Of a stretch of 20,369 nt of DNA, positions 1 to 8,800 are shown one piece after another. Origin of the DNA: Bacteroidales bacterium. GTDB taxonomy: Bacteria; Bacteroidota; Bacteroidia; Bacteroidales; UBA932. Numbering within the stretch: the first letter of the stretch is position 1; the number at the start of each line of letters is the position of its first letter. The notes beneath the pieces are model-generated. The model saw nothing but the letters and a program-made list of their open reading frames with translations. It had not been told where the DNA came from and did not search any database. Location of the stretch: positions 1 through 20,369 of the forward strand of contig SFNZ01000030.1 of NCBI GenBank assembly GCA_004552615.1, read 5' to 3'. A program made the position numbers and the translations under genes.

Positions 1-284
1 CTCCCCAATGCCCGAATGTGTAATAATTGTAATAATTCTCCAGAGCCATGTCATACGGACTATTGCCGAGTCCGGTCCTGCAATATTCATAGGAAGATGT
101 TCGGATTATGTCCTGCGCGACATGGACTGCCTCGATGTCTTCATCACTTCCCCGAAGGAGGTGAGGGTCCGCAGGGTTGCCCAAAGGATGGGAATCTCTC
201 CGGAAGACGCTGCTTCCCTGATCAGGAAGAAGGACAGGACAAGGGAGAATTATTACAATTATTACACATTCGGGCATTGGGGAG
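1..284. repeat. 41-bp perfect inverted repeat, probable contig-end artefact
   Basis: Bases 1-41 are the exact reverse complement of bases 244-284. The match stops abruptly: base 42 (A) no longer pairs with base 243 (G). The inner copy lies inside a conserved-looking kinase coding stretch (RENYYNYYTFGHWG), whereas the outer copy translates to a low-complexity, non-homologous N-terminus. A perfect, exactly 41-nt, terminal fold-back is what a k-mer-based assembler leaves at a contig end, so I read bases 1-41 as artefactual rather than as a biological stem-loop. Confidence 0.8.
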
Positions 285-388
285 TCGCATCCAACTATGA
301 CCTCTGCGTGGATTCTTCCGTGCTCGGTATCGACGGTACTGCTGAAATGATAATCGATTTCTGCAGACGCTCGGGACTATTGAAATGA
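41..388 (+). CDS. Cytidylate kinase-like protein, 3' part only (5' end missing)
   Basis: The reading frame from about base 41 gives a protein beginning QSHVIRTIAESGPAIFIGRC, followed by SDYVLRD, a VFITSP strand and a RKKDRTRENYYNYYT stretch. This matches the C-terminal half of the cytidylate-kinase-like family (AAA_26 type, about 200 residues): GRC(A/S)DYVLRD, then the lid and helix region, then a terminal VDSS strand. The P-loop half is absent because the window starts inside the gene. An ATG at base 8 would extend the frame, but it lies in the 41-base inverted copy and should not be used as a start. The stop at 386-388 lies 7 nt before the next gene, suggesting cotranscription. The family transfers phosphate between nucleotides by homology; the actual substrate of these standalone proteins is not settled. 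Confidence 0.8.
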   Translation, partial: QSHVIRTIAESGPAIFIGRCSDYVLRDMDCLDVFITSPKEVRVRRVAQRMGISPEDAASLIRKKDRTRENYYNYYTFGHWGVASNYDLCVDSSVLGIDGTAEMIIDFCRRSGLLK

Positions 389-395
389 AATCAAG

Positions 396-1697
396 ATGAA
401 GAAATTCAATATCGGATTGTTCGTTCTTGCAGGAGCCTGCGCATTGGTGGGCCTCTGCGTATCGCTGTCCTCCTCTTCGGACAATGCAGATGATATGGCA
501 TCACCTGTGCCTGTGATTCTCAACAAGGTGATAACCAATGAATTGTCCGACACTTCATCTCTAAAGGGAATGGATTCCGAAGTTCGCAGGTACATGGCCC
601 AGTGGAATCTCAGGGGAGTCTCGCTTTCCGTGATGAGAAATGACTCCCTGCTTTATGCGAAAGGATACGGATGGGCTGACACGGAGGCAGGGGAGGAAAT
701 GCAGCCGAATATGATAATGCGTGTCGCGTCTGTCTCCAAACTCCTGACAGCCACCGGTATAATGGTCCTGAAAGAGCGTGGCCTGCTATCCCTGCAGGAC
801 ACCGTGTTCGGCCCACGCGGGATACTCACTGATACTTCCTATACTTCCGTCATACGTGATCCTGCCTACAGGAAGATAACCGTGGAAGACCTTCTGCGGC
901 ACAAGGGCGGCTTCACTTCTGCCGGGGGAGACCCGATGTTCTCCACAAGGAGTATAATGCTGCAGAATCATCTCGACACTCCTCCTGACAGGACGACCCT
1001 GCTCAGAACCCAGCTCAAGCGCCGGCTGCGTTTCCAGCCCGGTACCTCCCAGTATTATTCGAACTTCGGCTACCTTCTCCTCAGCCTCATAGTGGAGGAA
1101 GTCTCGGGCGAAGATTATGATACCTTCATGCAGGAGAACGTGCTCAAGCCTGCCGGGTGCCACGGGATGCGGATTGCAGGCAATTATCTGGAGGACAGAT
1201 ATCCGGGAGAAGTGAAATATTACAACGGTGCGGACACCCTTCTCGTTGAGGAATACAACAACAGCGGCAGGCTAGTGGACCGGTGTTACGGGGGCAATGA
1301 CATACATTCCCTTTCCGGGGCCGGGGCATGGGTGACTTCCACTCCTGAGCTTGCCCGTTTCGTGGCTTCCATCGACGGCCGTCCGGAAGTTCCCGACATC
1401 ATATCCCCGGAAAGCGTGGCGGAGATGACCAGGTGGATAGACGAGAACACCTATTCCCTCGGATGGAACGACACGAAGCCGGACGGGGAATGGACCAGGA
1501 CCGGGACCTTCTCGGGCACTAGCGCACTCGTGAAATATTATCCTGACGGCGAATGCTGGGTGATGGTCACCAATACCAGCACATGGAAGGGACCGGGATT
1601 CACGCGGTATACGGCGGGACTTTTCAGGAAGCTAAGGGAGAAATATTCACAGGCCCTGCCTTCGAGAAATATGTTCTATGAGCCTGTGGACAAATAG
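396..1697 (+). CDS. Serine hydrolase, beta-lactamase class C / PBP-like
   Basis: 433 residues. Residues 5-26 form a hydrophobic N-terminal segment (signal peptide or membrane anchor; no convincing lipobox). The body is the beta-lactamase/D-alanyl-D-alanine carboxypeptidase fold: the SxxK motif is S112-V-S-K115 in MRVASVSKLLTATG, the YxN motif is Y221-S-N223, and the third motif region is probably RTGTFSGTSAL near the C-terminus. S112 would be the acylated nucleophile and K115/Y221 the general-base pair. The family includes class C beta-lactamases, DD-peptidases and esterases; this one is of the 'EstB/PBP4*-like' type and I cannot name a substrate. Most such Bacteroidales proteins act in the periplasm on peptidoglycan or small esters. 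It starts 7 nt after the kinase gene and lies 34 nt before the CoA-transferase gene. Confidence 0.85.
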   Translation: MKKFNIGLFVLAGACALVGLCVSLSSSSDNADDMASPVPVILNKVITNELSDTSSLKGMDSEVRRYMAQWNLRGVSLSVMRNDSLLYAKGYGWADTEAGEEMQPNMIMRVASVSKLLTATGIMVLKERGLLSLQDTVFGPRGILTDTSYTSVIRDPAYRKITVEDLLRHKGGFTSAGGDPMFSTRSIMLQNHLDTPPDRTTLLRTQLKRRLRFQPGTSQYYSNFGYLLLSLIVEEVSGEDYDTFMQENVLKPAGCHGMRIAGNYLEDRYPGEVKYYNGADTLLVEEYNNSGRLVDRCYGGNDIHSLSGAGAWVTSTPELARFVASIDGRPEVPDIISPESVAEMTRWIDENTYSLGWNDTKPDGEWTRTGTFSGTSALVKYYPDGECWVMVTNTSTWKGPGFTRYTAGLFRKLREKYSQALPSRNMFYEPVDK

Positions 1698-1731
1698 ATT
1701 ACAATGAATAACCACTAATTGATAAATCAAT

Positions 1732-3027
1732 ATGAAACAACCAGTATTCGTGACAGCGGACGAGGCTGTCAAGGCAGTCAAGTCAGGAGACCACATCCAT
1801 CTCAGCAGCGTGGCCAGCGTGCCGCATGTACTGATTCAGGCATTGTGCCGCAGGGCAGATGCAGGGGAGGTGAGAGACCTTCATTTCCATCATTTCCATA
1901 CGGAGGGCCCGGCCCCTTATTCGGATCCGGCATACGAAGGGATTTTCTTCGACCAGGGATTCTTCCTCGGGCCGAACGTGAGGGCCAATGTCAATGCCGG
2001 CTATGCAGACTATCTTCCCGTGCACCTTGGCGAGTCCCAGAAACTCTACAGGAGCGGAGCCTTGAGATGCGACGTGGCCATGGTCCAGGTGTCCCTGCCT
2101 GACGAGAACGGGATGATGTCCCTCGGAACTTCGGTGGACTGCTCCCTCGCGGCCGTGGAGAGCGCGAAGACTGTCATTGCCGTGGTCAATGAGAATGTGC
2201 CTTACGCCTATGGTGACCTCGTGAGCCCGGACCTGGTGGATTATCTCGTGAAGGACAATACCCCATTGGTTACCAAGGACTTCGCCCAGCCTAACGACAT
2301 AGAGAAACTTATCGGAAAGAATTGTGCCGAACTCGTTCCTGACGGAGCCTGCCTCCAGATGGGCATCGGGGCTCTTCCGAATGCGCTTGCAGTTGCCCTT
2401 GCAGACCACAAGGACCTCGGACTGCATACCGAGATGTTTGCAGACGGAATCCTCCAGCTGATAAAGAAAGGCGTCATCAACGGCAGGCGCAAGAAAATCG
2501 ACACGGGCAAGGTCGTGGCTTCGTTCCTGCTAGGATCCGATGAGGTTTACCGGTTCATCGACCACAATCCGGACGTCCTGATGAAGGATATAAAATATAC
2601 CAATGACCCGTGGGTTATTGCACAGAACCCTAACATGATGGCTATCAATTCCGCCACCGAGGTGGATCTGACCGGACAGATAAGCGCCGACTCCATCGGT
2701 ACGAGAATATTCTCGGGAACGGGCGGCCAGCTGGATTTCGTGAAGGGTGCCACGATGAGCGAGGGCGGAAAATCCGTGACTGCATTTGCTTCCAGGACGA
2801 AGAACGGCAAATCCAAGATTGTCCCTGTCCTGAACCAGGGGGCAGGCGTAGTGACGCCGCGTGCTGACGCGCATTGGATTGTCACCGAATACGGTGCAGT
2901 GGACCTGTATGGCAAGTCATTACAGGAAAGGGCGAAACTGTTGACCAGCATCGCCCATCCGGATGACCGTGAAGAATTGGACCGTGCTGCCTTTGAGCGC
3001 TTCGGCCCTCATTATCACCATTTTTAA
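1732..3027 (+). CDS. Acetyl-CoA hydrolase/transferase family (4-hydroxybutyrate or acetate CoA-transferase type)
   Basis: 431 residues, full length for the family. The glutamate that forms the covalent CoA thioester is probably E234 in GLHTEMFADG. It follows the oxyanion/CoA-binding loop GIGALPNA (211-218), and the GTGGQLDFVKGA loop (about 329-340) is present. Family members move CoA between acetate and acyl-CoAs (4-hydroxybutyryl-, butyryl-, propionyl- or succinyl-CoA) in fermenters. The closest feel is the 4-hydroxybutyrate CoA-transferase group (AbfT/Cat2-like), but no other 4-hydroxybutyrate or butyrate pathway gene is in view, so the acyl partner is open. Cytoplasmic. The stop codon overlaps that of the convergent radical SAM gene (3024-3027). 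Confidence 0.88.
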   Translation: MKQPVFVTADEAVKAVKSGDHIHLSSVASVPHVLIQALCRRADAGEVRDLHFHHFHTEGPAPYSDPAYEGIFFDQGFFLGPNVRANVNAGYADYLPVHLGESQKLYRSGALRCDVAMVQVSLPDENGMMSLGTSVDCSLAAVESAKTVIAVVNENVPYAYGDLVSPDLVDYLVKDNTPLVTKDFAQPNDIEKLIGKNCAELVPDGACLQMGIGALPNALAVALADHKDLGLHTEMFADGILQLIKKGVINGRRKKIDTGKVVASFLLGSDEVYRFIDHNPDVLMKDIKYTNDPWVIAQNPNMMAINSATEVDLTGQISADSIGTRIFSGTGGQLDFVKGATMSEGGKSVTAFASRTKNGKSKIVPVLNQGAGVVTPRADAHWIVTEYGAVDLYGKSLQERAKLLTSIAHPDDREELDRAAFERFGPHYHHF

Positions 3028-4301
3028 ATATCCATGAACATTATCTCCGCCGGTGCGCGCTTCTGCTCCAGCAGTTCACGCATCTTGAGCATATAAGGAT
3101 ATGTGTGGCGGTAGAACATCTGCAGGCCGGCGCAGAGGGAATTGAGACCCTTTTCGCCGGTTTTAGTTTTCGAGAAACGGTGTTTCGGGCATTCCCCGTT
3201 GCAAAGCCTCACCCATTCGCATCTGCGGCATTGGGTCGGAAGAGTATTGCGCTTCTCGATTCCGAAAGACAGGGCCCCGTCGCATCCTGCGAGGTCTTTC
3301 AGGCTGTCAGTGGCAATGTTGCCGAGTTTGTATTCCGGATATACGAAATGGTCGCAGACGTAAACATCCCCGTTGTGCTCCACTACGATATTGCCTCCGC
3401 AAGTCTCCCCGAAGACGCATGTCCCCGGCATCTCCCCGCACAGACATGCGAGTGTGGCATCGAATATTCCGACGAAATATTTGCCCACATCCCGCTTCAC
3501 CCAGTAGTCGAAGATGTCGCAGAGGAATTTTCCGTATCCTACGTCGCTGATCGACCACGAGCCGATTCCGTCATTATCCAATTCGTTGGGATTCACTATC
3601 TTTGGCCGTTCGGACTTTACAGCTTTCCCGCTCTCGTTCTTCCTGTAGGCCACCTTCTCGACGACCGGAAGGAACTGCATGAAACGGCTTCCGATGGATT
3701 TGAGGAACTGGTATATCTCCAGCCCGTGCCCCTCGGATGCCTTGCTCACGGCCGTAAGCGTGTTGAATTCCACTCCGCCGTACACGAGATTGCGAAGTCC
3801 GGCCATCACCTTGCTGAATGAAGGCTCCCCGGCCTTGCTGCTCCGGTATTTGTCATGAACGTGCTCCGGACCGTCTATGGAAATGCCTATGAGGAAACGG
3901 TTTTCGGCGAAGAATTCCGCCCATTTCGGCGTGATCAGGGTACCGTTCGTCTGGAGGGTGTTGTGTATGACCTTGCCGTTGGCATATTTCTGCTCGAACT
4001 CAATTGCCTTGCGGTAGAAGTCCAGGCCCATGATGAGCGGTTCCCCGCCGTGCCAGTTGAATGTCACTTCCGGCACATCGCAGGACTCTATGTAATTGCT
4101 GATCAGTTTCTCGAGCATGTCCTCGGTCATTCGGGGCTCGCGGCCTCCGTAGAGGAATGCCTTGTCGAGATAGTAGCAGTAGCGGCAGTCCAGGTTGCAG
4201 AGCGAACCGCCGGGCTTTATCATAAGATTAAACGCCAGCGGACCTGCTATACGTGCAGCATCCGCCAGCGTTATCGTGCTCTTGAAAATGTCTTCAGCCA
4301 T
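3024..4301 (-). CDS. Anaerobic sulfatase-maturating-enzyme-type radical SAM/SPASM protein
   Basis: 425 residues. The radical SAM cluster motif is C35-x3-C39-x2-C42 (CNLDCRYCYYL), followed by the glycine-rich NWHGGEP (82-88). The C-terminal SPASM region carries many cysteines: C286, C288, C295, C301, C316, C358, C361, C367, C371 and C392. These include the CDHFV motif (C316-D317), whose aspartate is the proposed catalytic base in characterised anSMEs, and CRRCEWVRLCNGECPKHRF. The family installs formylglycine in sulfatases by oxidising an active-site Cys or Ser. No sulfatase lies in the window, so its clients must be encoded elsewhere. Its start lies 5 nt after the pgi stop on the same strand, indicating cotranscription with pgi. 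Another peptide-modifying SPASM role is possible but less likely, given the motif match. Confidence 0.87.
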   Translation of the reverse strand: MAEDIFKSTITLADAARIAGPLAFNLMIKPGGSLCNLDCRYCYYLDKAFLYGGREPRMTEDMLEKLISNYIESCDVPEVTFNWHGGEPLIMGLDFYRKAIEFEQKYANGKVIHNTLQTNGTLITPKWAEFFAENRFLIGISIDGPEHVHDKYRSSKAGEPSFSKVMAGLRNLVYGGVEFNTLTAVSKASEGHGLEIYQFLKSIGSRFMQFLPVVEKVAYRKNESGKAVKSERPKIVNPNELDNDGIGSWSISDVGYGKFLCDIFDYWVKRDVGKYFVGIFDATLACLCGEMPGTCVFGETCGGNIVVEHNGDVYVCDHFVYPEYKLGNIATDSLKDLAGCDGALSFGIEKRNTLPTQCRRCEWVRLCNGECPKHRFSKTKTGEKGLNSLCAGLQMFYRHTYPYMLKMRELLEQKRAPAEIMFMDI

Positions 4302-4306
4302 GTCTT

Positions 4307-5650
4307 TTACTCAGCAAGACGGGCTTTGATGGCTTTCGTCTGCTCCTCGAAACCAGGTTTCTCAAGCAGGGCGAACATGTTCTTCTTGTAAGCCTCCACA
4401 CCCGGCTGGTTGAACGGATTCACGCCGAGGATGTAGGCGCTCACGCCGCAGGCGAACTCGAAGAAATAGAAGATTGCGCCGAGGGTCTTCTCGTTGATGC
4501 TCTCGACTGAAATCTCGAGCTGTGGAACGCCACCGTCAATGTGGGCGAGCTTGGTTCCGAGCTGGGCCATGGCATTGCAATGCTCCACGTGGCGGCCAGC
4601 TAGATAATTCAGCTGGTCGAGGTTCTGCGGATCGCTGCCGATGATCACGCTGCGGTTGCTCTTCTCCACTGTAACAACGGTCTCGAACATCACTCTCGCT
4701 CCGTCCTGGACGAACTGTCCGAGGGAGTGGAGGTCAGTGGTATAGACTACGGATGCAGGGTAGATTCCCTTGAGGTCCTTGCCCTCGGATTCGCCGTAGA
4801 GCTGCTTCCACCATTCTCCGAGATACTGGAATTTCGGAGTGAACGATACGAGCACCTCGATGGCCTTGCCGTACTCGGAATGAAGGAGATTCCTCATTGC
4901 AGCATAAGCTACGGCGGCATTGTCTTCGCTTCTCTCGGAGAGAGCCTTCTCCTCCTCTGCGGCTCCTGCAAGCAGGGCCCTGATGTCGAATCCCGCGAGG
5001 GCGATAGGAAGAAGACCTACCGGAGTGAGGACTGAGAAACGTCCGCCCACGTTGTCAGGAACCACGAATGTCCTGTAGCCTTCCTGTGTGGAGAGAGTCT
5101 TGAGGGCTCCCTTATGGGCATCTGTCACGGCCACGATCCTGGCTGCGGCCTCGGCCCTTCCGTATGTGTCTTCGATATGCTGTTTAACGATCCTGAAAGC
5201 CACTGCAGGCTCTGTGGTGGTGCCTGACTTGGAAATCACGACACAGGCCGTGCTCTTCTCCTTCATGAGGTCCACGAGTTCGGCGGTATATTCCTCGGAG
5301 AGATTGTTCCCGGCGAAAACCACGTCCATGGAGCCGCCGTGACGGAGCTCTCTTGCAAAACTGTGGGACAGAGCCTCCACTGCGCATTTTGCACCGAGAT
5401 ATGAGCCTCCGATGCCGATTACGACCACGAGCTCGACCCCTCTTGATTTCCAGTCATCACGGATGTCCTCGCATTCCTTTACGAGGGATTCCGGAGTTCC
5501 GGAAGGAAGGTGTTTCCAGCCGAGGAAATCATTGCCGGCTCCTGTTTCCGATTCGAGGACGTCGAATGCCTGGAGCGCTTTCTCAAGATAATTCTTGTAC
5601 TCTGTTTCTTTTACAAAGGAGGAACAGCCTCCGATATTGATTTTTACCAT
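4307..5650 (-). CDS. pgi: Glucose-6-phosphate isomerase
   Basis: 447 residues, the usual length of the short bacterial form. It interconverts glucose-6-phosphate and fructose-6-phosphate in the cytoplasm. Family motifs are in order: VVVIGIGGSYLGAK (75-88), the phosphate-binding ISKSGTTTEP (139-148), GGRFSVLTPVG (202-212), LYGESEGKD (284-292) with the probable catalytic glutamate E287, DLHSLGQ (H308), and EAYK (K422). Everything needed appears intact. It is the first gene of a two-gene minus-strand unit with the sulfatase-maturase-like gene. A Bacteroidetes-type promoter lies just upstream at 5673-5704. Confidence 0.95.
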   Translation of the reverse strand: MVKINIGGCSSFVKETEYKNYLEKALQAFDVLESETGAGNDFLGWKHLPSGTPESLVKECEDIRDDWKSRGVELVVVIGIGGSYLGAKCAVEALSHSFARELRHGGSMDVVFAGNNLSEEYTAELVDLMKEKSTACVVISKSGTTTEPAVAFRIVKQHIEDTYGRAEAAARIVAVTDAHKGALKTLSTQEGYRTFVVPDNVGGRFSVLTPVGLLPIALAGFDIRALLAGAAEEEKALSERSEDNAAVAYAAMRNLLHSEYGKAIEVLVSFTPKFQYLGEWWKQLYGESEGKDLKGIYPASVVYTTDLHSLGQFVQDGARVMFETVVTVEKSNRSVIIGSDPQNLDQLNYLAGRHVEHCNAMAQLGTKLAHIDGGVPQLEISVESINEKTLGAIFYFFEFACGVSAYILGVNPFNQPGVEAYKKNMFALLEKPGFEEQTKAIKARLAE

Positions 5651-5672
5651 TTTTTATGAGTATTTTGTCCTG

Positions 5673-5704
5673 CAAAGTTAATTATTTTATTGATATATGT
5701 CCAA
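5673..5704 (-). promoter_or_regulatory. Promoter for pgi (Bacteroidetes -33/-7 type)
   Basis: Read on the minus strand, 5680-5673 is TAACTTTG, a perfect match to the Bacteroidetes -7 consensus TAnnTTTG. A TTGG at 5704-5701 sits about 20 nt upstream as the -33 element. The predicted transcript would start near 5666, only about 16 nt before the pgi ATG. Confidence 0.65.
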
Positions 5705-5719
5705 TAATAAGTATCTTTG
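5688..5719 (+). promoter_or_regulatory. Promoter for the GDPD-GH31 gene
   Basis: TATCTTTG at 5712-5719 matches TAnnTTTG exactly. TATTG at 5688-5692 serves as the -33 element with a 19-nt spacer. It interleaves with the divergent pgi promoter, so the two polymerases would compete for the same 30 bp. The predicted start near 5725 leaves a leader of about 97 nt. Confidence 0.65.
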
Positions 5720-5728
5720 TTCGATTTG

Positions 5729-5754
5729 AAACCGGAATGCCCGGATTCTGGTTT
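5729..5754 (+). promoter_or_regulatory. Stem-loop at the 5' end of the GDPD-GH31 leader
   Basis: AAACCGGAAT (5729-5738) pairs with ATTCTGGTTT (5745-5754) over ten base pairs with one G-U wobble, around the loop GCCCGG. It begins only a few bases after the predicted transcription start. No U-run follows, so it is not an intrinsic terminator; a 5' mRNA-stabilising or regulatory hairpin is more likely. Confidence 0.5.
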
Positions 5755-5789
5755 TCTGCGAAATCGGAAAAGCTTGAAATTGTAACAAA

Positions 5790-5825
5790 ATGAAACCAAT
5801 TTGTATATGTTCGAATCTTTTATGA
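5790..5825 (+). other. Possible upstream micro-ORF (11 codons) overlapping the start of the GDPD-GH31 gene
   Basis: ATG at 5790 opens a frame encoding MKPICICSNLL and ends in TGA at 5823-5825, overlapping the ATG at 5822-5824 (ATGA arrangement). This geometry is the one used for translational coupling. The peptide has no recognisable homology and may be chance. Confidence 0.25.
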
Positions 5826-8800
5826 AAATCTCAGCTGCCGCAGCCATGGCAGTGATGATGCTCCCTGCCACAGCTCAGGGGGCAGGACGCATAAGGATTG
5901 CGGCCCACAGAGGATTCTGGGATTGCGAGGCGACCCAGAGGACGGAAAATTCCATCGCCTCCCTGAAATCCGCCCAGGACAACGGTTGCTGGGGCAGCGA
6001 GTTCGACATCCACATTACTGCGGATGACAGCATCGTGGTGCACCATGACCAGCATATCGAGGGCCAGGACATCCACAAGAACACCTATTCGTTCCTCAGG
6101 CAGTACAAGCTGGCCAACGGCGAGCCTATGCCTACCCTCGACGAATATCTTGCACAGGGAGTCAAATGCCCTGCCACAGTGCTCGTTGTCGAGTTCAAGA
6201 AGCAGGACAATGCCGAGAGGGAGAACCTCATGGTGGACAAGACTTTCGAACGCCTCAAGGCTTACGGGCTCTATGACCCGTCCAGGGTGATGTTCATCTC
6301 TTTCAGCATGAATGTCTGCCGCAGGGTTGCCGAGCTTGCGCCGGAGTTCACCAACCAGTATCTGAACGGCGACATCGCCCCTGCAGATCTTCACAAGGAC
6401 GGCATCAACGGAATTGACTATCATTACAAGGTCTTCTATGCCCATCCTGAATGGGTGAAGGAAGCCCAGTCCCTCGGGATGAGCGTCAATGTATGGACAG
6501 TCAACAAGGAAGCTGACATCAAGGCAATGATTGCACTCGGGGTTGACTGCATCACCACCAACGCACCTCTTCTCGTGCGCAGACTGCTCGGTACAGAGGA
6601 ACTCAGGAACAACCCTCCTGCAGAGGATGACCCTGTGGCTGACCCGAAGGCAGTCGTGCTTGCGGGCAATGCCAGGTTCACGGTTCTCGGCAGCCGTCTC
6701 GTCCGCATGGAATGGGCTGAAGACGGGAAATTCGAGGACAGGGCCACCTTCGGTGTGGTGAACAGGAAAATGCCCGTGCCACAATATACTGTGAAGCGTT
6801 CCGGCAAGAAGGTGACAATCCGCACTGCCGACATCGTGCTGACATATACCGGAGAAGGCAGATTTGATGAGAAGAATCTCTCCGTTACATTCACCATGGC
6901 AGACCCTGCGGCCAAAAAGGGCGTCAGGACTGTAACCTGGCATCCTGGCATGGACGACAGCGCCAACCTGCTCGGCACCACGAGGACCCTCGACGGATGC
7001 GACGGCGAGAAAGTCAAGGAGCCTTATGACAAGGGAGTCGTTTCCCGTGACGGCTGGGCCGTGCTTGACGAGTCTGACCGTCAGGTTTTTACGCCGGTGA
7101 AGTCTGATTGGAAGAACTGGGTGGCGAATCGTGAGGAGGGTGACCGCCAGGACCTCTACATGTTCGCCTACGGCCACGACTACAAGGCCGCGGTTTCGGA
7201 CTTCACCAAAATCGGCGGCCGCATTCCGCTGCCCCCGAAATACACTCTCGGATACTGGTGGTGCCGCTACTGGCAATATTCCGATTTCGAGTTCGTCGGG
7301 CTCGGACGCCAGATACGTTCCCTCAGCATCCCGATTGACGTGATGGTCCTCGACATGGACTGGCACGAGACCTGGACCCTCAAAAAGGGCAAGGATTCCC
7401 CGAAGGACGAGTTCGGACAGCGCATCGGCTGGACAGGTTATACCTGGCAGAAGAAGCTCTTCCCTAATCCGGCCAACTGCCTCCAGGATCTCCACAATCT
7501 CGGTCTCAGGACCACTCTCAACCTTCATCCGGCTTCAGGCATACAGCCTTACGAGGAGCCTTATGACAGGTTTGTAAAGGATTATCTTTCACGCACTTCC
7601 GAATATGACGGACCGAAGGGTTATATCAATCCTGACGGTTCCAAAGCCCCTGTGCCTTTCAGGATTGACGACGAGGCATGGGCTGACGCGTATTTCAATT
7701 CCGTGATCCGTCCGTTCGAGCGTCAGGGCGTGGATTTCTGGTGGCTTGACTGGCAGCAGTGGAGAATCAGTAAATATACTCCGGGTCTCAGCAATACTTT
7801 CTGGCTGAACTATACTTTCTTCAATGACATGGTCCGCCAGAGCGCCAGCGAGGGAATTTATGCCCGCCGTCCGGTCATCTATCACCGTTGGGGCGGAATC
7901 GGAAGCCACAGATACCAGATCGGCTTCTCCGGTGACACATACGCTTCATGGAAAGTCCTCGGATATCTGCCTTGGTTCACTTCCACGGCATCCAATGTTG
8001 GCTACGGCTATTGGGGCCACGATATCGGAGGCCACATGCAGCCGAAGGGCGTGACCAGCACAGACCCTGAACTCTACACGAGATGGATCCAGAACGGAGT
8101 CTTTACTCCTATCTTCAAGACACATTCCACCAAGGACCAGACCATGGAGAAGCGCTTCTGGGTGTTCCCGGAGCATTTCGATGCAATGCGTGACGCAGTC
8201 CGCCTGAGATACGACCTTTCTCCGTACATTTACAATGCTGCACGCCAGACATACGATACCGGCATTTCCATGTGCCGTCCTATGTATTATGACTATCCTG
8301 AGCTGAACGAGGCATACGATTTCAAGGAGCAGTACATGTTCGGTGACGATATCCTCGCCACTGTAGTGTGCCAGCCTGTGGACAGCGTGACCGCGCTTGC
8401 AGGACGTACCGTATGGTTCCCGGCCGGTAATGACTGGTATGATGTGGCCACCGGAAGCGTATATGCAGGAGGACAGGTCAGGGAACTTCGCTATACCGTG
8501 AACGAAAATCCTTATTACGTGAAGGCAGGTGCCGTTATCCCTATGGCTGCCGGCAACATCACTTCACTTCAGGAGAAGAGCAATGTGCTGAAGCTTTTCG
8601 TGGCACCTGGCGACGGGGAGAGCGAAGTCGCTGTATATGAGGACGATGGCGAGACACAGGCATACAAGGAGGAATATGCGGTTACCAAGGTGTCCAAGAC
8701 CTCCGATGCTCATGGAGTGAAAGTAACCGTGGCTCCGAGGGAGGGTACGTATTGCGGCATTGACCCGACCCGCAGGCTCCAGTTCGCGTTCGCAGGAGTG

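Noticed and set aside
1..284. The terminal inverted repeat as a transposon end or a giant terminator hairpin
   Set aside because: The 202-nt loop is conserved coding sequence of a kinase, and the outer copy begins at base 1 of the window; an assembly fold-back explains it better.
3105..3821. Plus-strand open frame of 238 codons opposite the radical SAM gene
   Set aside because: It lies wholly within the cysteine-motif-bearing minus-strand gene and shows no signal peptide, motif or promoter of its own.
5831..7528. Long minus-strand open frame (565 codons) opposite the GDPD-GH31 gene
   Set aside because: The plus strand encodes clear GDPD and GH31 motifs across the whole interval; the antisense frame has no recognisable domain and is the usual shadow of codon bias.
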